DNA of 64,000 nucleotides from Candidatus Gastranaerophilales bacterium (GTDB lineage Bacteria; Cyanobacteriota; Vampirovibrionia; Gastranaerophilales; Gastranaerophilaceae), in the NCBI GenBank assembly GCA_944325185.1, contig CALUZA010000032.1, forward strand, positions 1-64,000. Reading direction: 5' to 3'. Positions 35,190 to 44,944 of the stretch are shown here, piece after piece. A program made the position numbers and the translations under genes. How positions within the stretch are numbered: position 1 is the first letter of the stretch; every line of letters begins with the position of its first letter. The notes under the pieces were generated by a model. The model was not told where the DNA came from. It did no database searches and was given only the letters and a program-made list of their open reading frames with translations.

Positions 35190-36515
35190 ATGAGCATAAT
35201 CAAATTGTTAAATAAAAAGTTAGAAAGAACCATTTTTACGACTCCTTCACACAATCAAAAGGCTTTTTTTAGTCAAAATTACGAATCGTTTTATAAGAAT
35301 GATTTTTCAGAAATTGAAGGTTTTGATAATTTATCATGCCCTAAAAGTTCAATTTTAATGGCACAGGGTAAAGTATCAGATATATTAGATACTAAGCACA
35401 CCTTTTTTATAACTCAAGGGTCTACAACAGCAATATTAGCTGCTATGAAAGCTTTAATATCGCCGGGTGATAAAGTTTTGGTTGCCAGAAATTGCCACAA
35501 ATCTGTTTTTAATGGGCTGATTTTAACTGCAGGTTATGTAGATTGGTTTATGCCTGAAGTTGATAAAGAATGGGGTATATATACAAAAATAGATATAAAA
35601 AAATTAAATTCAACTTTAGAATTAAATGACTACAAAGCTTTTATAATGACAAGTCCTACGTATGAAGGTGTTAATTCTGATATTAAAAAAATATCTGAAA
35701 TCTGCAAAAGAAATGATACATATTTAATAGTTGATGAAGCCCATGGCTCACTATACAATTTTTCTGATGAACTTCCAGATAGCGCAATAAATCAAGGTGC
35801 AGATGTTTCAATAAATTCTCTGCATAAAACCGCAGGTGCGCTAAATCAAACAGCTATTTTAAACATAAACAAAAATATCAGAAATATTGATACAAACTTA
35901 TTTCAAAAAGCAATCAATATATTTCAAACAACATCACCCTCATACCCTTTACTTGCAAATATTGAGGCCTGTATAACATATTTGAATTCTAAAAACGGAA
36001 AAGACGAAATTAAAAATTTAATCTTGGAAATTGAAAAAACAAAAAAAGAACTTAAACGTTTTGGTGTGGAATTTTATGAAGACGAAAATCATGATCCAAC
36101 AAAACTATTTCTCAAAAAAGAAGGTATTTCAGGTTACGACTTATCTGATTCAATGTATGATGAATTTAAAATAGAAGATGAATTGAATAATTCAATAGGA
36201 TGTCTTTATCTTTGTGGAATAGGAACCACAAAACAAAAGCTTGAAAAATTAAAAAATGCACTCAAGAAAGTCAGGACCAATCCTTCTTTTGAGCCGATAA
36301 CAGCAGAATTTCAGCCGTTTCCTTTGGTTAAAATTCAACCTGTTGATACATTTAACAGAAATTTTATATTTATAAACAAGGAAGATTCTCTTTTAAAAAT
36401 ATCAAACAAAATGCTTCTTCCATATCCACCCGGAATAGGCATTTTATACCCAGGAGAAGCCATTCAAAAGTGGCATTTAGATTATTTAAACAACAACGTT
36501 GAGGTGATTATATAA
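35190..36515 (+). CDS. PLP-dependent Orn/Lys/Arg decarboxylase family protein, short form
   Basis: This 441-residue protein is a fold type I PLP enzyme: TQGSTTAILAAMKAL near residue 75, ISPGDKVLVARNCHKS, the PLP-ring Asp in IVDEAHGSLY, and the Schiff-base Lys in NSLHKTAG (about residue 213). The C-terminal LLPYPPGIGILYPGE motif is characteristic of Orn/Lys/Arg decarboxylases. It resembles the short Gram-positive type (SpeA or YaaO-like), which lacks the N-terminal wing domain of inducible decarboxylases. The product could be agmatine, cadaverine or putrescine; substrate cannot be told. Its stop abuts the deoB ATG directly, so the two are coupled. Confidence 0.88.
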   Translation: MSIIKLLNKKLERTIFTTPSHNQKAFFSQNYESFYKNDFSEIEGFDNLSCPKSSILMAQGKVSDILDTKHTFFITQGSTTAILAAMKALISPGDKVLVARNCHKSVFNGLILTAGYVDWFMPEVDKEWGIYTKIDIKKLNSTLELNDYKAFIMTSPTYEGVNSDIKKISEICKRNDTYLIVDEAHGSLYNFSDELPDSAINQGADVSINSLHKTAGALNQTAILNINKNIRNIDTNLFQKAINIFQTTSPSYPLLANIEACITYLNSKNGKDEIKNLILEIEKTKKELKRFGVEFYEDENHDPTKLFLKKEGISGYDLSDSMYDEFKIEDELNNSIGCLYLCGIGTTKQKLEKLKNALKKVRTNPSFEPITAEFQPFPLVKIQPVDTFNRNFIFINKEDSLLKISNKMLLPYPPGIGILYPGEAIQKWHLDYLNNNVEVII

Positions 36516-37643
36516 ATGAAAAGAGCTATTGTTATTGTTATAGATTCAATGGGAATAGGTGCACTGCCTGATGCAGAAGAATTTGGCGATGATTTATCGG
36601 TAAATACGTTGGTAAATATTGCGAATACACAAAATGGACTCAATGTACCAAACATGGAAAAAATGGGTCTTGGAAACATAAAAAATATTAAAGGTGTAAA
36701 TAAAACAAATGCTCCTACTGCCGACTATGGCATTTTAAATATGAAATCAAAAGGCAAAGATACAACAACAGGACACTGGGAGTTGATGGGTCTTATTTTA
36801 GAAAATCCTTTTAAAACTTATATTAAATTTGACGACAAAATCATAAATGAATTTATAGAAAAAACAAACTGCAAAGGCATATTAGGAAATTATCCGGCTT
36901 CAGGTACAAAAATAATAGAAGAGCTAAATCAAGAACATCAAAAAACAAAATTTCCAATAATATATACATCTGCAGATAGCGTGTTTCAAGTTGCAGTTGA
37001 TATTGATTTAATACCTGTTGAAACATTATATGATTGGTGTAAAACAGCAAGAAAAATTTTAGATGAAAGCAACTCAGGCATTTCGAGAGTCATCGCAAGA
37101 CCCTATAGGGTTATAGATTCTAAACCAACAAGAATTGGTGGACTTAGACATGATTACTCGGTTAAACCGCCAAAAGATACTATTTTAAATATCCTTGAAA
37201 AAAACGGCAAAAAAACTTTAGGAATTGGAAAAATTTACGATATTTTTACAGGCAGCGGAATAACGGAAAAAATTCCAACCAAAGGCAATACAGACGGATT
37301 AAACCAAACATTAAATGCAATCAAACAATCTGACTGCGATTTAATTTTTACAAATTTGGTTGATACTGATATGCTTTACGGACACAGACGAGATAGTTTA
37401 GGGTATAAAAATGCAATCGAAGAAATCGATTCATATATTCCTGATTTTATAAAATATATGAACGACGATGATATATTAATCATAACCGCTGATCATGGTT
37501 GCGACCCGACATATAAGGGCTCTGATCATACAAGGGAATGTGTACCATATCTAATGTACAAGAAAAACTATATTGGACAAAATATAGGCACATTAGACAG
37601 TTTCACGTACGTAAGTGAAGTAATTAAAAAACATTTGCTTTAA
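36516..37643 (+). CDS. deoB: Phosphopentomutase
   Basis: DeoB interconverts ribose-1-phosphate or deoxyribose-1-phosphate with the 5-phosphates, linking nucleoside salvage to central metabolism. The 375-residue protein has the alkaline-phosphatase-superfamily metal sites: D in VIDSMGIGALPDA near the N-terminus, the catalytic Thr in GKDTTTGHWEL, and the late DTDMLYGHRRD and ITADHGCDPTYKGSDHTRE. GAGGTGA lies inside the end of the preceding gene. It is followed by a strong 19-bp terminator. Other deo genes are absent from the window. Confidence 0.96.
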   Translation: MKRAIVIVIDSMGIGALPDAEEFGDDLSVNTLVNIANTQNGLNVPNMEKMGLGNIKNIKGVNKTNAPTADYGILNMKSKGKDTTTGHWELMGLILENPFKTYIKFDDKIINEFIEKTNCKGILGNYPASGTKIIEELNQEHQKTKFPIIYTSADSVFQVAVDIDLIPVETLYDWCKTARKILDESNSGISRVIARPYRVIDSKPTRIGGLRHDYSVKPPKDTILNILEKNGKKTLGIGKIYDIFTGSGITEKIPTKGNTDGLNQTLNAIKQSDCDLIFTNLVDTDMLYGHRRDSLGYKNAIEEIDSYIPDFIKYMNDDDILIITADHGCDPTYKGSDHTRECVPYLMYKKNYIGQNIGTLDSFTYVSEVIKKHLL

Positions 37644-37654
37644 AATTTAAAATT

Positions 37655-37698
37655 TATAATTTTAATGGGAAGGCAAAATCCTTCCCATTAAAATTATA
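37655..37698. terminator. Strong bidirectional terminator between deoB and leuS
   Basis: A perfect 19-bp stem (37655-37673 with 37680-37698) with a 6-base loop holds a GGGAAGG core flanked by A-T pairs that supply the T-tract on either strand. It lies just between the convergent stops at 37643 and 37700. Confidence 0.85.
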
Positions 37699-37699
37699 T

Positions 37700-40168
37700 T
37701 TATTTTACAACGATATTTACCAGTTTATTTGGAACAACGATTGTTTTTACAATAGTTTTATCCATAATAAATTCAGAAGTTTTAGGCGCTTTCTTTGCAA
37801 GCTCCTCTAATTCTTCATTAGATAAATCGGATTCAACTTCTAATTTATCTTTAATTTTACCGTTAACTTGAACAATTAATGTAATATTTGCAGTTTTAGC
37901 AAGATCGTTATCATAACTGCACCATGGTAAATCATGAATTGAATCACTAAAACCAAGAGAAGAATAGATTTCCTCAGACATAAATACACAAACAGGAGAA
38001 ATCAACTTCAATAAAGTCAAAAGTGCAAAGCTTAAAACATCATAATTTATTGAGTTCTCATCTTTTGTATAATCATAAATCGAATTTGTAAATTCACGAT
38101 ATCTTGAAATAACTGTATTAAATTGAAATTCATTTTCAATATCATTCGTTATTTTTTTAATAGCGATATGAGTTTGTCTTACCAAATCACTATCTTTCTT
38201 AGATAAACTAGAAAAGTCAAATTCATAGTCTTTTTTAATTTGGTTTTGATATTTAGAATACAAACGATATACTCTGCAAATAAACTTATAGCAGCCTTCT
38301 ACTCCGGCATCCGTCCAATCAAAATCACGTGCAGGGGGAGAATCGGATAGTATAAATAATCTTGCTGTATCGGCTCCGTAATTTCTATAAATATCATCAG
38401 GATCGACGGTATTTCCTTTTGATTTAGACATTTTAGAACCATCCTTTAATACCATTCCTTGGGTTAAAAGATTTTTAAACGGTTCATCAAAGCTTAAAAG
38501 TCCGCAATCCCTTAAAGCTTTTGTAAAAAATCTTGAATACAATAAATGCAAAATAGCATGCTCGATTCCACCAATATACTGATCAACCGGAAGCCACTTA
38601 TTTACTAAATCTTTATCAAAACACTTTTCACTGTTTTTTGCATCTGAATATCTCATATAATACCAGCTTGAGCAAACAAATGTATCCATTGTATCAGTTT
38701 CTCTGGTTGCTTTTTCGCCGCATATAGGACAGGTTGTTTCTTTAAATGTTGGACTTGTTTCAATAGGAGATTTACCTTGTACACTAAAATCAACATCTTT
38801 TGGAAGCATAACCGGTAAATCTTTTTCATTAACCGGCACTGTACCGCACTTTGGACAGTATACAACCGGAATTGGAGCGCCCCAATATCTTTGGCGTGAA
38901 ATCAACCAATCACGCAATCTATATTGAGTTTTAAAAGAACCAAAGCCATTTTCTTCTGCAAATTTTGTAATTGCATCTCTGGCTTTGTCTGCCTGCATAC
39001 CATCAAATTTACCGCTATTTACAAGAGTTCCTTGTTTATCCGTAAAACATTCGCCTTCTTTAAAGTTTTCACCTGTTATAACTTGAACCATAGGAAGGTT
39101 ATATTTTCTTGCAAAGTCAAAATCTCTATCATCATGATACGGAACAGCCATAACTGCGCCTGTACCATAGTCAACAAGAGCATAGTCAGCAACCCAAATC
39201 GGACAAACTCTTCCTGTAAAAGGATTAATGATATGCGTTCCTAGAGGAACCCCTGTTTTTATTCTTTCGGTTGAAAGTCTTTCGATTTCGGAAAGTTTTT
39301 TGGCATTTTCACGGTATTCTTCAACTTTTTCTTTATTTTCAGGGGTTGTCAGCTTCTCAATATCTTTATATTCAGGAGCAACGACAAGATAAGTTATTCC
39401 ATAGGCTGTATCTGGTCTTGTTGTAAAAACAGGAATTTCAAGACCTTCAATTTCTTTAACCTTGAATTTTAATATAGCACCATTAGATTTACCGATCCAG
39501 TTTGATTGCATTGTTTTAACGTTATCGCCCCAACCGGTTAATAGGTCTAAATCTTTTAATAACTCTTCCGAGTAGTCGGTAATTTTCAAAAACCACTGAG
39601 AAAGATTTTTTTTGGTTACTTCGCTGTCACATCTCCAGCATTTTCCGTCAATTACCTGCTCATTTGCTAGTACAGTATGACATTTTTCACACCAATTAAC
39701 AGGAGCAGTCTTTTTATAGGCAAGACCTTTTTTAAATAATTGAACAAAGAGCCATTGTGTCCATTTATAGTAATCAGGAAGGCAAGTAGTAACTTCTCTA
39801 TCCCAATCAACAGACAAACCAAGCATTTTCAATTGTTTTTTCATATATGCGATATTGTCTAAAGTCCAAGTTTCGGGATCTGCACCATGCTGAATTGCCG
39901 CATTTTCTGCAGGCAAACCAAAGCTATCCCACCCCATAGGATGCAATACGTTGAAGCCTTGTGCCTTTTTAAAACGAGCAACAACATCTGTTATGGTATA
40001 ATTTCTAACATGTCCCATGTGTAACTTACCTGATGGATAAGGAAACATAGAAAGTGCGTAATATTTAGGCTTAGGAGAATTATCGTCAACCTTATAAGGT
40101 TTTGTTTTTTCCCAAATGTCAAACCATTTTTTTTCAATTTGCTGTGGGTAGTATTCTTTTTCCAACAT
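37700..40168 (-). CDS. leuS: Leucyl-tRNA synthetase
   Basis: LeuRS charges tRNA-Leu. The class I motifs are HMGHVRN near the N-terminus (HIGH) and KMSKSKGN (KMSKS) near residue 570. The CP1 editing domain is present with its TTRPDT motif, and two Cys pairs (CEKC/CWRC and CPKC/CPIC) mark zinc sites. The ATG at 40168 is preferred: it begins MLEKEYYPQQIEKKW and has AGGA 9 bases upstream. An in-frame ATG at 40189 lies inside thrC. It is the last gene of the hom-thrC-leuS unit. Confidence 0.96.
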   Translation of the reverse strand: MLEKEYYPQQIEKKWFDIWEKTKPYKVDDNSPKPKYYALSMFPYPSGKLHMGHVRNYTITDVVARFKKAQGFNVLHPMGWDSFGLPAENAAIQHGADPETWTLDNIAYMKKQLKMLGLSVDWDREVTTCLPDYYKWTQWLFVQLFKKGLAYKKTAPVNWCEKCHTVLANEQVIDGKCWRCDSEVTKKNLSQWFLKITDYSEELLKDLDLLTGWGDNVKTMQSNWIGKSNGAILKFKVKEIEGLEIPVFTTRPDTAYGITYLVVAPEYKDIEKLTTPENKEKVEEYRENAKKLSEIERLSTERIKTGVPLGTHIINPFTGRVCPIWVADYALVDYGTGAVMAVPYHDDRDFDFARKYNLPMVQVITGENFKEGECFTDKQGTLVNSGKFDGMQADKARDAITKFAEENGFGSFKTQYRLRDWLISRQRYWGAPIPVVYCPKCGTVPVNEKDLPVMLPKDVDFSVQGKSPIETSPTFKETTCPICGEKATRETDTMDTFVCSSWYYMRYSDAKNSEKCFDKDLVNKWLPVDQYIGGIEHAILHLLYSRFFTKALRDCGLLSFDEPFKNLLTQGMVLKDGSKMSKSKGNTVDPDDIYRNYGADTARLFILSDSPPARDFDWTDAGVEGCYKFICRVYRLYSKYQNQIKKDYEFDFSSLSKKDSDLVRQTHIAIKKITNDIENEFQFNTVISRYREFTNSIYDYTKDENSINYDVLSFALLTLLKLISPVCVFMSEEIYSSLGFSDSIHDLPWCSYDNDLAKTANITLIVQVNGKIKDKLEVESDLSNEELEELAKKAPKTSEFIMDKTIVKTIVVPNKLVNIVVK

Positions 40169-40178
40169 AACTTTATTC

Positions 40179-41231
40179 CTACATTTCAATTATTTTAACT
40201 ATATCATCTATTTTAGAAGTTGTTTTATGAATGTCATTTTTTGAATATTCAATAGCATTATTAGGATCTTTTAATCCGTTGCCTGTTAAAATGCAAACAA
40301 CTGTCGAATTTTCTTTTATATCATCCTTTAATTTGATTAATCCTGCAACGCTTGAAGCGGAAGCAGGTTCTGCAAAAACGCCTTCTGTTCGTGTTAAAAG
40401 ACGGTATGCTTCCAATATTTCATCATCGGAAACCATATCAATTTTACCAAAAGACTCATCAAGAGCGGCTTGTGCCTTTTCCCAACTTGCAGGATTTCCT
40501 ATTCTAATTGCAGTTGCAATAGTATCAGGATTTTCTACTTTATGCCCAAGGACAATAGGTGCTGCACCTTCTGCTTGTATACCCATCATTTTTGGCAATT
40601 TAGAACATTTATTTTGATAATAATATTCTTTATATCCTTTCCAATATGCAGTTATATTTCCTGCATTTCCGACCGGAATAAAATGATAATCAGGAGCGTT
40701 TTCTAAATCATCCACTATTTCAAATGCACCGGTCTTTTGACCTTCAATTCTATATGGATTAACAGAATTTACAAGAGTAATCGGATACTTGGAAGAAATT
40801 TCACGAACTGCATCAAGCGCTTCATCAAAATTTCCGTCAATTGCAATAATATTAGCTCCATACATCATTGCCTGAGATAATTTTCCCATAGCAATATGTC
40901 CGTCCGGAATTAAAACACAGCACTTAATTCCGGCTTTTGCTGCATAAGCAGCAGCCGAAGCTGACGTATTTCCCGTTGAAGCGCATATAATTGCCTTTGA
41001 ACCTTCTTCAACAGCCTTAGTTACAGCCATCGTCATGCCTCTATCTTTAAAGCTTCCTGTGGGATTTAAACCTTCATATTTTAAATACAAATTGATGTTT
41101 AAACCAATTTCTCTAGCTAAGTTATCAGCTTTAATCAAAGGAGTTGCACCCTCACATAAAGTAATTACAGGGGTTGAATCACAAACAGGTAAATATTTTC
41201 TATATTTTTCAATTAATCCGCAATATTTCAT
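40179..41231 (-). CDS. thrC: Threonine synthase
   Basis: ThrC converts O-phosphohomoserine to threonine with PLP. The 350-residue protein has the Schiff-base Lys in [10 protein letters not shown], the phosphate-binding glycine loop PVGNAGN and the [12 protein letters not shown]-terminal motif. It belongs to the shorter subgroup (about 350 residues), not the long E. coli or yeast type. Its ATG follows the hom stop codon without a gap. The homoserine kinase gene thrB is not in the window. Confidence 0.95.
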   Translation of the reverse strand: MKYCGLIEKYRKYLPVCDSTPVITLCEGATPLIKADNLAREIGLNINLYLKYEGLNPTGSFKDRGMTMAVTKAVEEGSKAIICASTGNTSASAAAYAAKAGIKCCVLIPDGHIAMGKLSQAMMYGANIIAIDGNFDEALDAVREISSKYPITLVNSVNPYRIEGQKTGAFEIVDDLENAPDYHFIPVGNAGNITAYWKGYKEYYYQNKCSKLPKMMGIQAEGAAPIVLGHKVENPDTIATAIRIGNPASWEKAQAALDESFGKIDMVSDDEILEAYRLLTRTEGVFAEPASASSVAGLIKLKDDIKENSTVVCILTGNGLKDPNNAIEYSKNDIHKTTSKIDDIVKIIEM

Positions 41232-42500
41232 CTACATAACCCTTATTCTATTTAAAACTTTAATTTCAGATGTTTCTTCAATTGATTTAATCATCAGATT
41301 GATATCTCTTTCCAAACATTCTTCGGTTATTACGATAATTGTTGCACTACCGTCTTCATTAACTCCTTTTTGCAATATACAAGAAAGATTTATGTTATAC
41401 TTTCCACATGCTAAACCTATCTTACCGATTGTACCAGGAGTATTTATTGCTTTTATTCTTAAGTAGTAGCAATTAACTGTATTTTCAATATTTATTTGAT
41501 TGGCAAATTTACTGTGATGACAAACTGACATAGGTAATATGTCATCATTTTTATGGATTTCAGTCTTTATTGCAAGAATGTCGCCCACAACTGAGCTTGC
41601 TGTAGGAAATTCACCTGCGCCCGGACCCACAAACATAACTTCATCAACAGGAAATCCTTTTAACATAACCGCATTTGTTGCATTTTTTATATCAGATAAA
41701 GCCCTTTTTTTGGACACAAGCATAGGATGAACTCTTATATCTAATGCGCTTTCATTGTTTTTATCCTGCATTTTTTTTGCTTGTGCAATTAATTTAATTT
41801 TATAACCAAACTCATCTGCAAGTTTCATATCTAGTGAAGTTATTTTAGTAATTCCTTCACGATAAATCTTGTTGATATCTATTCTTTTGTTAAAGACTAT
41901 ATTAGACAATATTGCAATTTTATACATTGCATCAAAGCCTTCAACATCCCCTGTTGGATCAGTTTCTGCATATCCCAACTCCTGAGCTCGTTTAAGACAC
42001 TCATCATATCCAATATTATCTTCATCCATTTTGGTTAAAATATAATTAGTAGTTCCATTTAAAATCCCCGCAACTGCAGAAAATTCATTAGCTCTCAAGC
42101 TGGATTTAATAGGAAAAATAATTGGAATACCGCCTGCAACAGCAGCTTCATAAAGGATAACAACTTTATTTTTTCTGGCTAAATCAAAAAGTTCACTGCC
42201 ATGCTTAGCTAAAAGTTCTTTATTAGCTGTAACAATATGTTTTTTATTGTTTATAGCCGTTTTAAGTGCTTCAAAAACATTCTCGCCACCGGCAACTTCG
42301 ACAACAATATCAATTTCAGGATTGTTTACTATTTCAAAAACACTTGTTGTCAAATGTTTAACTTCAACATCTCTTTTTTTTGATATGTTTTTAACAGCCA
42401 CGCTGACTATTTCAATATCATCATACTTAGCTAAAACCTTGACAACTCCTTGTCCTACGGTTCCTAAACCAATTAACCCGATTTTTAATTTTTTTTCCAT
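41232..42500 (-). CDS. hom: Homoserine dehydrogenase
   Basis: Hom reduces aspartate semialdehyde to homoserine on the route to threonine and methionine. The 422-residue protein has the Rossmann motif GLIGLGTVGQGV, the catalytic-domain segments AAVAGGIPII and GILNGTTNYILT, and a C-terminal ACT domain (about 350-420), which usually confers threonine feedback inhibition. Length is typical of monofunctional enzymes. Its stop abuts thrC. There is no Shine-Dalgarno site; TATTAT lies 6 bases before the ATG. Confidence 0.96.
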   Translation of the reverse strand: MEKKLKIGLIGLGTVGQGVVKVLAKYDDIEIVSVAVKNISKKRDVEVKHLTTSVFEIVNNPEIDIVVEVAGGENVFEALKTAINNKKHIVTANKELLAKHGSELFDLARKNKVVILYEAAVAGGIPIIFPIKSSLRANEFSAVAGILNGTTNYILTKMDEDNIGYDECLKRAQELGYAETDPTGDVEGFDAMYKIAILSNIVFNKRIDINKIYREGITKITSLDMKLADEFGYKIKLIAQAKKMQDKNNESALDIRVHPMLVSKKRALSDIKNATNAVMLKGFPVDEVMFVGPGAGEFPTASSVVGDILAIKTEIHKNDDILPMSVCHHSKFANQINIENTVNCYYLRIKAINTPGTIGKIGLACGKYNINLSCILQKGVNEDGSATIIVITEECLERDINLMIKSIEETSEIKVLNRIRVM

Positions 42501-42506
42501 AGAAAA

Positions 42507-42512
42507 ATAATA
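42507..42512 (-). promoter_or_regulatory. Candidate -10 box for a leaderless hom transcript
   Basis: TATTAT on the minus strand is 6 bases before ATG 42500, with no Shine-Dalgarno sequence in between. Confidence 0.4.
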
Positions 42513-42571
42513 ACATAAATTTGTTTTTGTTGTACTATAAACTTGAAAGTTATTTAAAGAGGATTTTCAAA

Positions 42572-44014
42572 ATGAATGACATTAATGAAAAAGTTAGAGT
42601 TAGAATAGCACCTTCCCCTTCTGGCAATTTACATATAGGTACTGCAAGAACGGCTCTTTTTAATTTTTTATTTGCAAAAAAAACAGGCGGAAAGTACGTT
42701 CTTAGAATTGAAGACACGGATTTAGACAGAAGCTCTGAGGCATTTAAACAAAATATTTTTGACAGTTTAAAAGCTTTAGGACTTAACTGGGACGAAGGTC
42801 CTGATGTCGGAGGAAATTACGGTCCATACAAACAATCAGAAAGATTTGACATCTATCCTAAATTTGCTCAAATGCTGATTGACAAAGGTTATGCTTATGA
42901 ATGTTTCTGCTCAAACGAGGATTTGGAAGAAGAGCATAGAATTGCTGCCGAAAAGAAAATTCCGTATAAATATTCAAGAAAATGTTTAAATCTTACAAAA
43001 GAAGAAAAAGATGCTCTAAAAGCAAAAGGGATTGTCCCTTCAATAAGATTTAAAGTTGATGCAAAAGAACTTATATTTAACGATTTAGTTAAAGGTGAAC
43101 TTAAATTCGATACAGGTCTTATAGGTGACTTTGCAATTATGAAGTCCAACGGAACTCCTACATATAATTTTGCAGTTGTTGTAGATGATATGTTAATGGA
43201 AATTACACATGTAATAAGAGGTGAAGACCATATTTCAAATACACCAAAACAAATTTTAATATACGAAGCACTAGGCGCCAAAGTTCCAAAATTCGGACAT
43301 TTAGGTATGATTTTAGCTCCTGATAGAAGTAAGCTTTCAAAACGCCACGGTGCAACTGCTGTATCAGACTTCATTAAAGAAGGATACTTAACAGAAGCTC
43401 TTCTAAATTTTGTAGCGCTTTTAGGTTGGTCACCATCTGATGGAGTTGAAATTAAAAATGTTGACGAAATCGCACAAGACTTTAGAATAAATGAAGTTTC
43501 AAGTTCTAATTCAATATTTGAATATGAAAAACTAAATTGGATGAACGGTCAATATATTAAAAAAATGGATATCTCAAAATTAACAGATTTAGCGTTACCA
43601 TTTTTGGAAAAATATGACACTTCAAAATATACAAGAAAGCAATTGGAACATATAATAGAAGTCACAAGAGAGCCAATTACTCTCCTAAAAGATTTAGTAT
43701 ATGATACTCAATATTTCTTTGAAGAACCTGATTATTCAGAAGTTAAAGAATTGCTGTCAACTGATCTTTCAAAAGAAGTTTTAGCAAAATTTAAAGAAGA
43801 TGTATTAAGCTACGACTTTGAAAATTCTGAAGATATACACGATAAATTAGCTGATTTTAGAACTTTCTTTAAAGAAAATAAAGGCTATAAACCAAAAGAA
43901 ACAATGTGGGCAATCAGAGCAGCTCTAACAGGAAGAACAAGAGGTGCTGATATGGTTGCAACAATTCAAATACTAGGAAAAGATGAAGTTGTAAAAAGAT
44001 TAAATAATTTTTAA
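42572..44014 (+). CDS. gltX: Glutamyl-tRNA synthetase
   Basis: GluRS charges tRNA-Glu and, in many bacteria, also mischarges tRNA-Gln for GatCAB amidation. HIGH motif is HIGTARTAL near residue 21 and KMSKS-type motif is KLSKRHG near 250. The C-terminal anticodon-binding helices are complete. A longer frame begins at 42521, but ATG 42572 has GAGGA at 42559-42563 and starts the conserved MNDINEKVRVRIAPSPSG region. It is divergent from hom. A strong terminator follows. Confidence 0.96.
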   Translation: MNDINEKVRVRIAPSPSGNLHIGTARTALFNFLFAKKTGGKYVLRIEDTDLDRSSEAFKQNIFDSLKALGLNWDEGPDVGGNYGPYKQSERFDIYPKFAQMLIDKGYAYECFCSNEDLEEEHRIAAEKKIPYKYSRKCLNLTKEEKDALKAKGIVPSIRFKVDAKELIFNDLVKGELKFDTGLIGDFAIMKSNGTPTYNFAVVVDDMLMEITHVIRGEDHISNTPKQILIYEALGAKVPKFGHLGMILAPDRSKLSKRHGATAVSDFIKEGYLTEALLNFVALLGWSPSDGVEIKNVDEIAQDFRINEVSSSNSIFEYEKLNWMNGQYIKKMDISKLTDLALPFLEKYDTSKYTRKQLEHIIEVTREPITLLKDLVYDTQYFFEEPDYSEVKELLSTDLSKEVLAKFKEDVLSYDFENSEDIHDKLADFRTFFKENKGYKPKETMWAIRAALTGRTRGADMVATIQILGKDEVVKRLNNF

Positions 44015-44034
44015 TTAACTTCACAAATTCAATA

Positions 44035-44064
44035 AAAAAGAGGCTTTAAAAAGCCTCTTTTTTA
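44035..44064. terminator. Bidirectional terminator between gltX and nadC
   Basis: A 12-bp perfect stem (44035-44046 with 44051-44062) with a TAAA loop ends in a run of T on the plus strand; the mirrored A-run serves the minus strand. It lies between convergent stops. Confidence 0.85.
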
Positions 44065-44083
44065 TATTAACTAAGTAAACACC

Positions 44084-44944
44084 CTATGGATTATAGTCAA
44101 AAGCTAAATCCAAAGTTGGTGCTTTCATAACAATTGCGCTTGTTGAAATAACATCAACACCTGTTTTTGCAATTTCTTCAATATTGTCTAAAGTAACACA
44201 TCCTGACGCTTCTACAATTGCTTTTTTATTAATAATATCGCAAGCTTCCTTCATTTGTGCACATGACATATTATCAAGCATAATTATATTAACACTATTG
44301 GCTAATGCTTCTTTAACTTGATCAATTGTATCACACTCGACTTCGATTTTATGTGCATGTGAAAGATTTTTTCTGACGCATTTTACAGCATTTGTAATTG
44401 AACCACCAAGAAGCGCTATATGATTATCTTTTAACATAACACAATCAGAAAGGTTAAATCGATGAAGATTATTTCCACCAACTTTAACTGCATACTTTTC
44501 AAATAATCTGAAATTAGGAGTATTTTTTCTTGTATCAACAACTCTGACTCCAAATTTCTCAACTAATGATTGAAATTTTCTTGTATAAGTAGCTATTCCA
44601 GATAGTTTTTGAACAAAATTCAAAGAAAGTCTTTCGCCCATTAAAATAAAGCGTGCATCACCAGTAATTTTTGCAATTTTATCACCTTTTTTTATTTCAT
44701 CACCATCCGAAAAATAAAATTCAATTCTAACTTCATCATCACAAAGAATTTTAAAAACTCTTTCAAATACAGTCCTGCCACACAACACGCCATCAGCTCG
44801 AGTAGTTAAATATATTTCAAACTGTGGACTATCAAGATTTTGACATACTGCGTCAGTGGTAATGTCACCATAATACATATCTTCTTTTAATGCTGATTTA
44901 ATAAAATCATCTATTGCAAAATTATTTAACCAATAATTTGTCAT
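44084..44944 (-). CDS. nadC: Nicotinate-nucleotide diphosphorylase (quinolinate phosphoribosyltransferase)
   Basis: NadC converts quinolinate and PRPP to nicotinate mononucleotide in NAD synthesis. The 286 residues show EDMYYGDITTDAV near the N-terminus, GERLSLNFVQKLSGIATYT, the VVDTRKNTPNFRLFEKYAVKV loop with its substrate Arg and Lys residues, KDNHI, and the late VEASGCVTLDNI. The start overlaps the end of nadB by 23 bases. nadA, the partner that makes quinolinate with nadB, is not in the window. Confidence 0.96.
   Translation of the reverse strand: MTNYWLNNFAIDDFIKSALKEDMYYGDITTDAVCQNLDSPQFEIYLTTRADGVLCGRTVFERVFKILCDDEVRIEFYFSDGDEIKKGDKIAKITGDARFILMGERLSLNFVQKLSGIATYTRKFQSLVEKFGVRVVDTRKNTPNFRLFEKYAVKVGGNNLHRFNLSDCVMLKDNHIALLGGSITNAVKCVRKNLSHAHKIEVECDTIDQVKEALANSVNIIMLDNMSCAQMKEACDIINKKAIVEASGCVTLDNIEEIAKTGVDVISTSAIVMKAPTLDLAFDYNP

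Noticed and set aside
42895-43374. 159-codon minus-strand frame within gltX
   Set aside because: It is antisense to conserved GluRS sequence and has no independent support.
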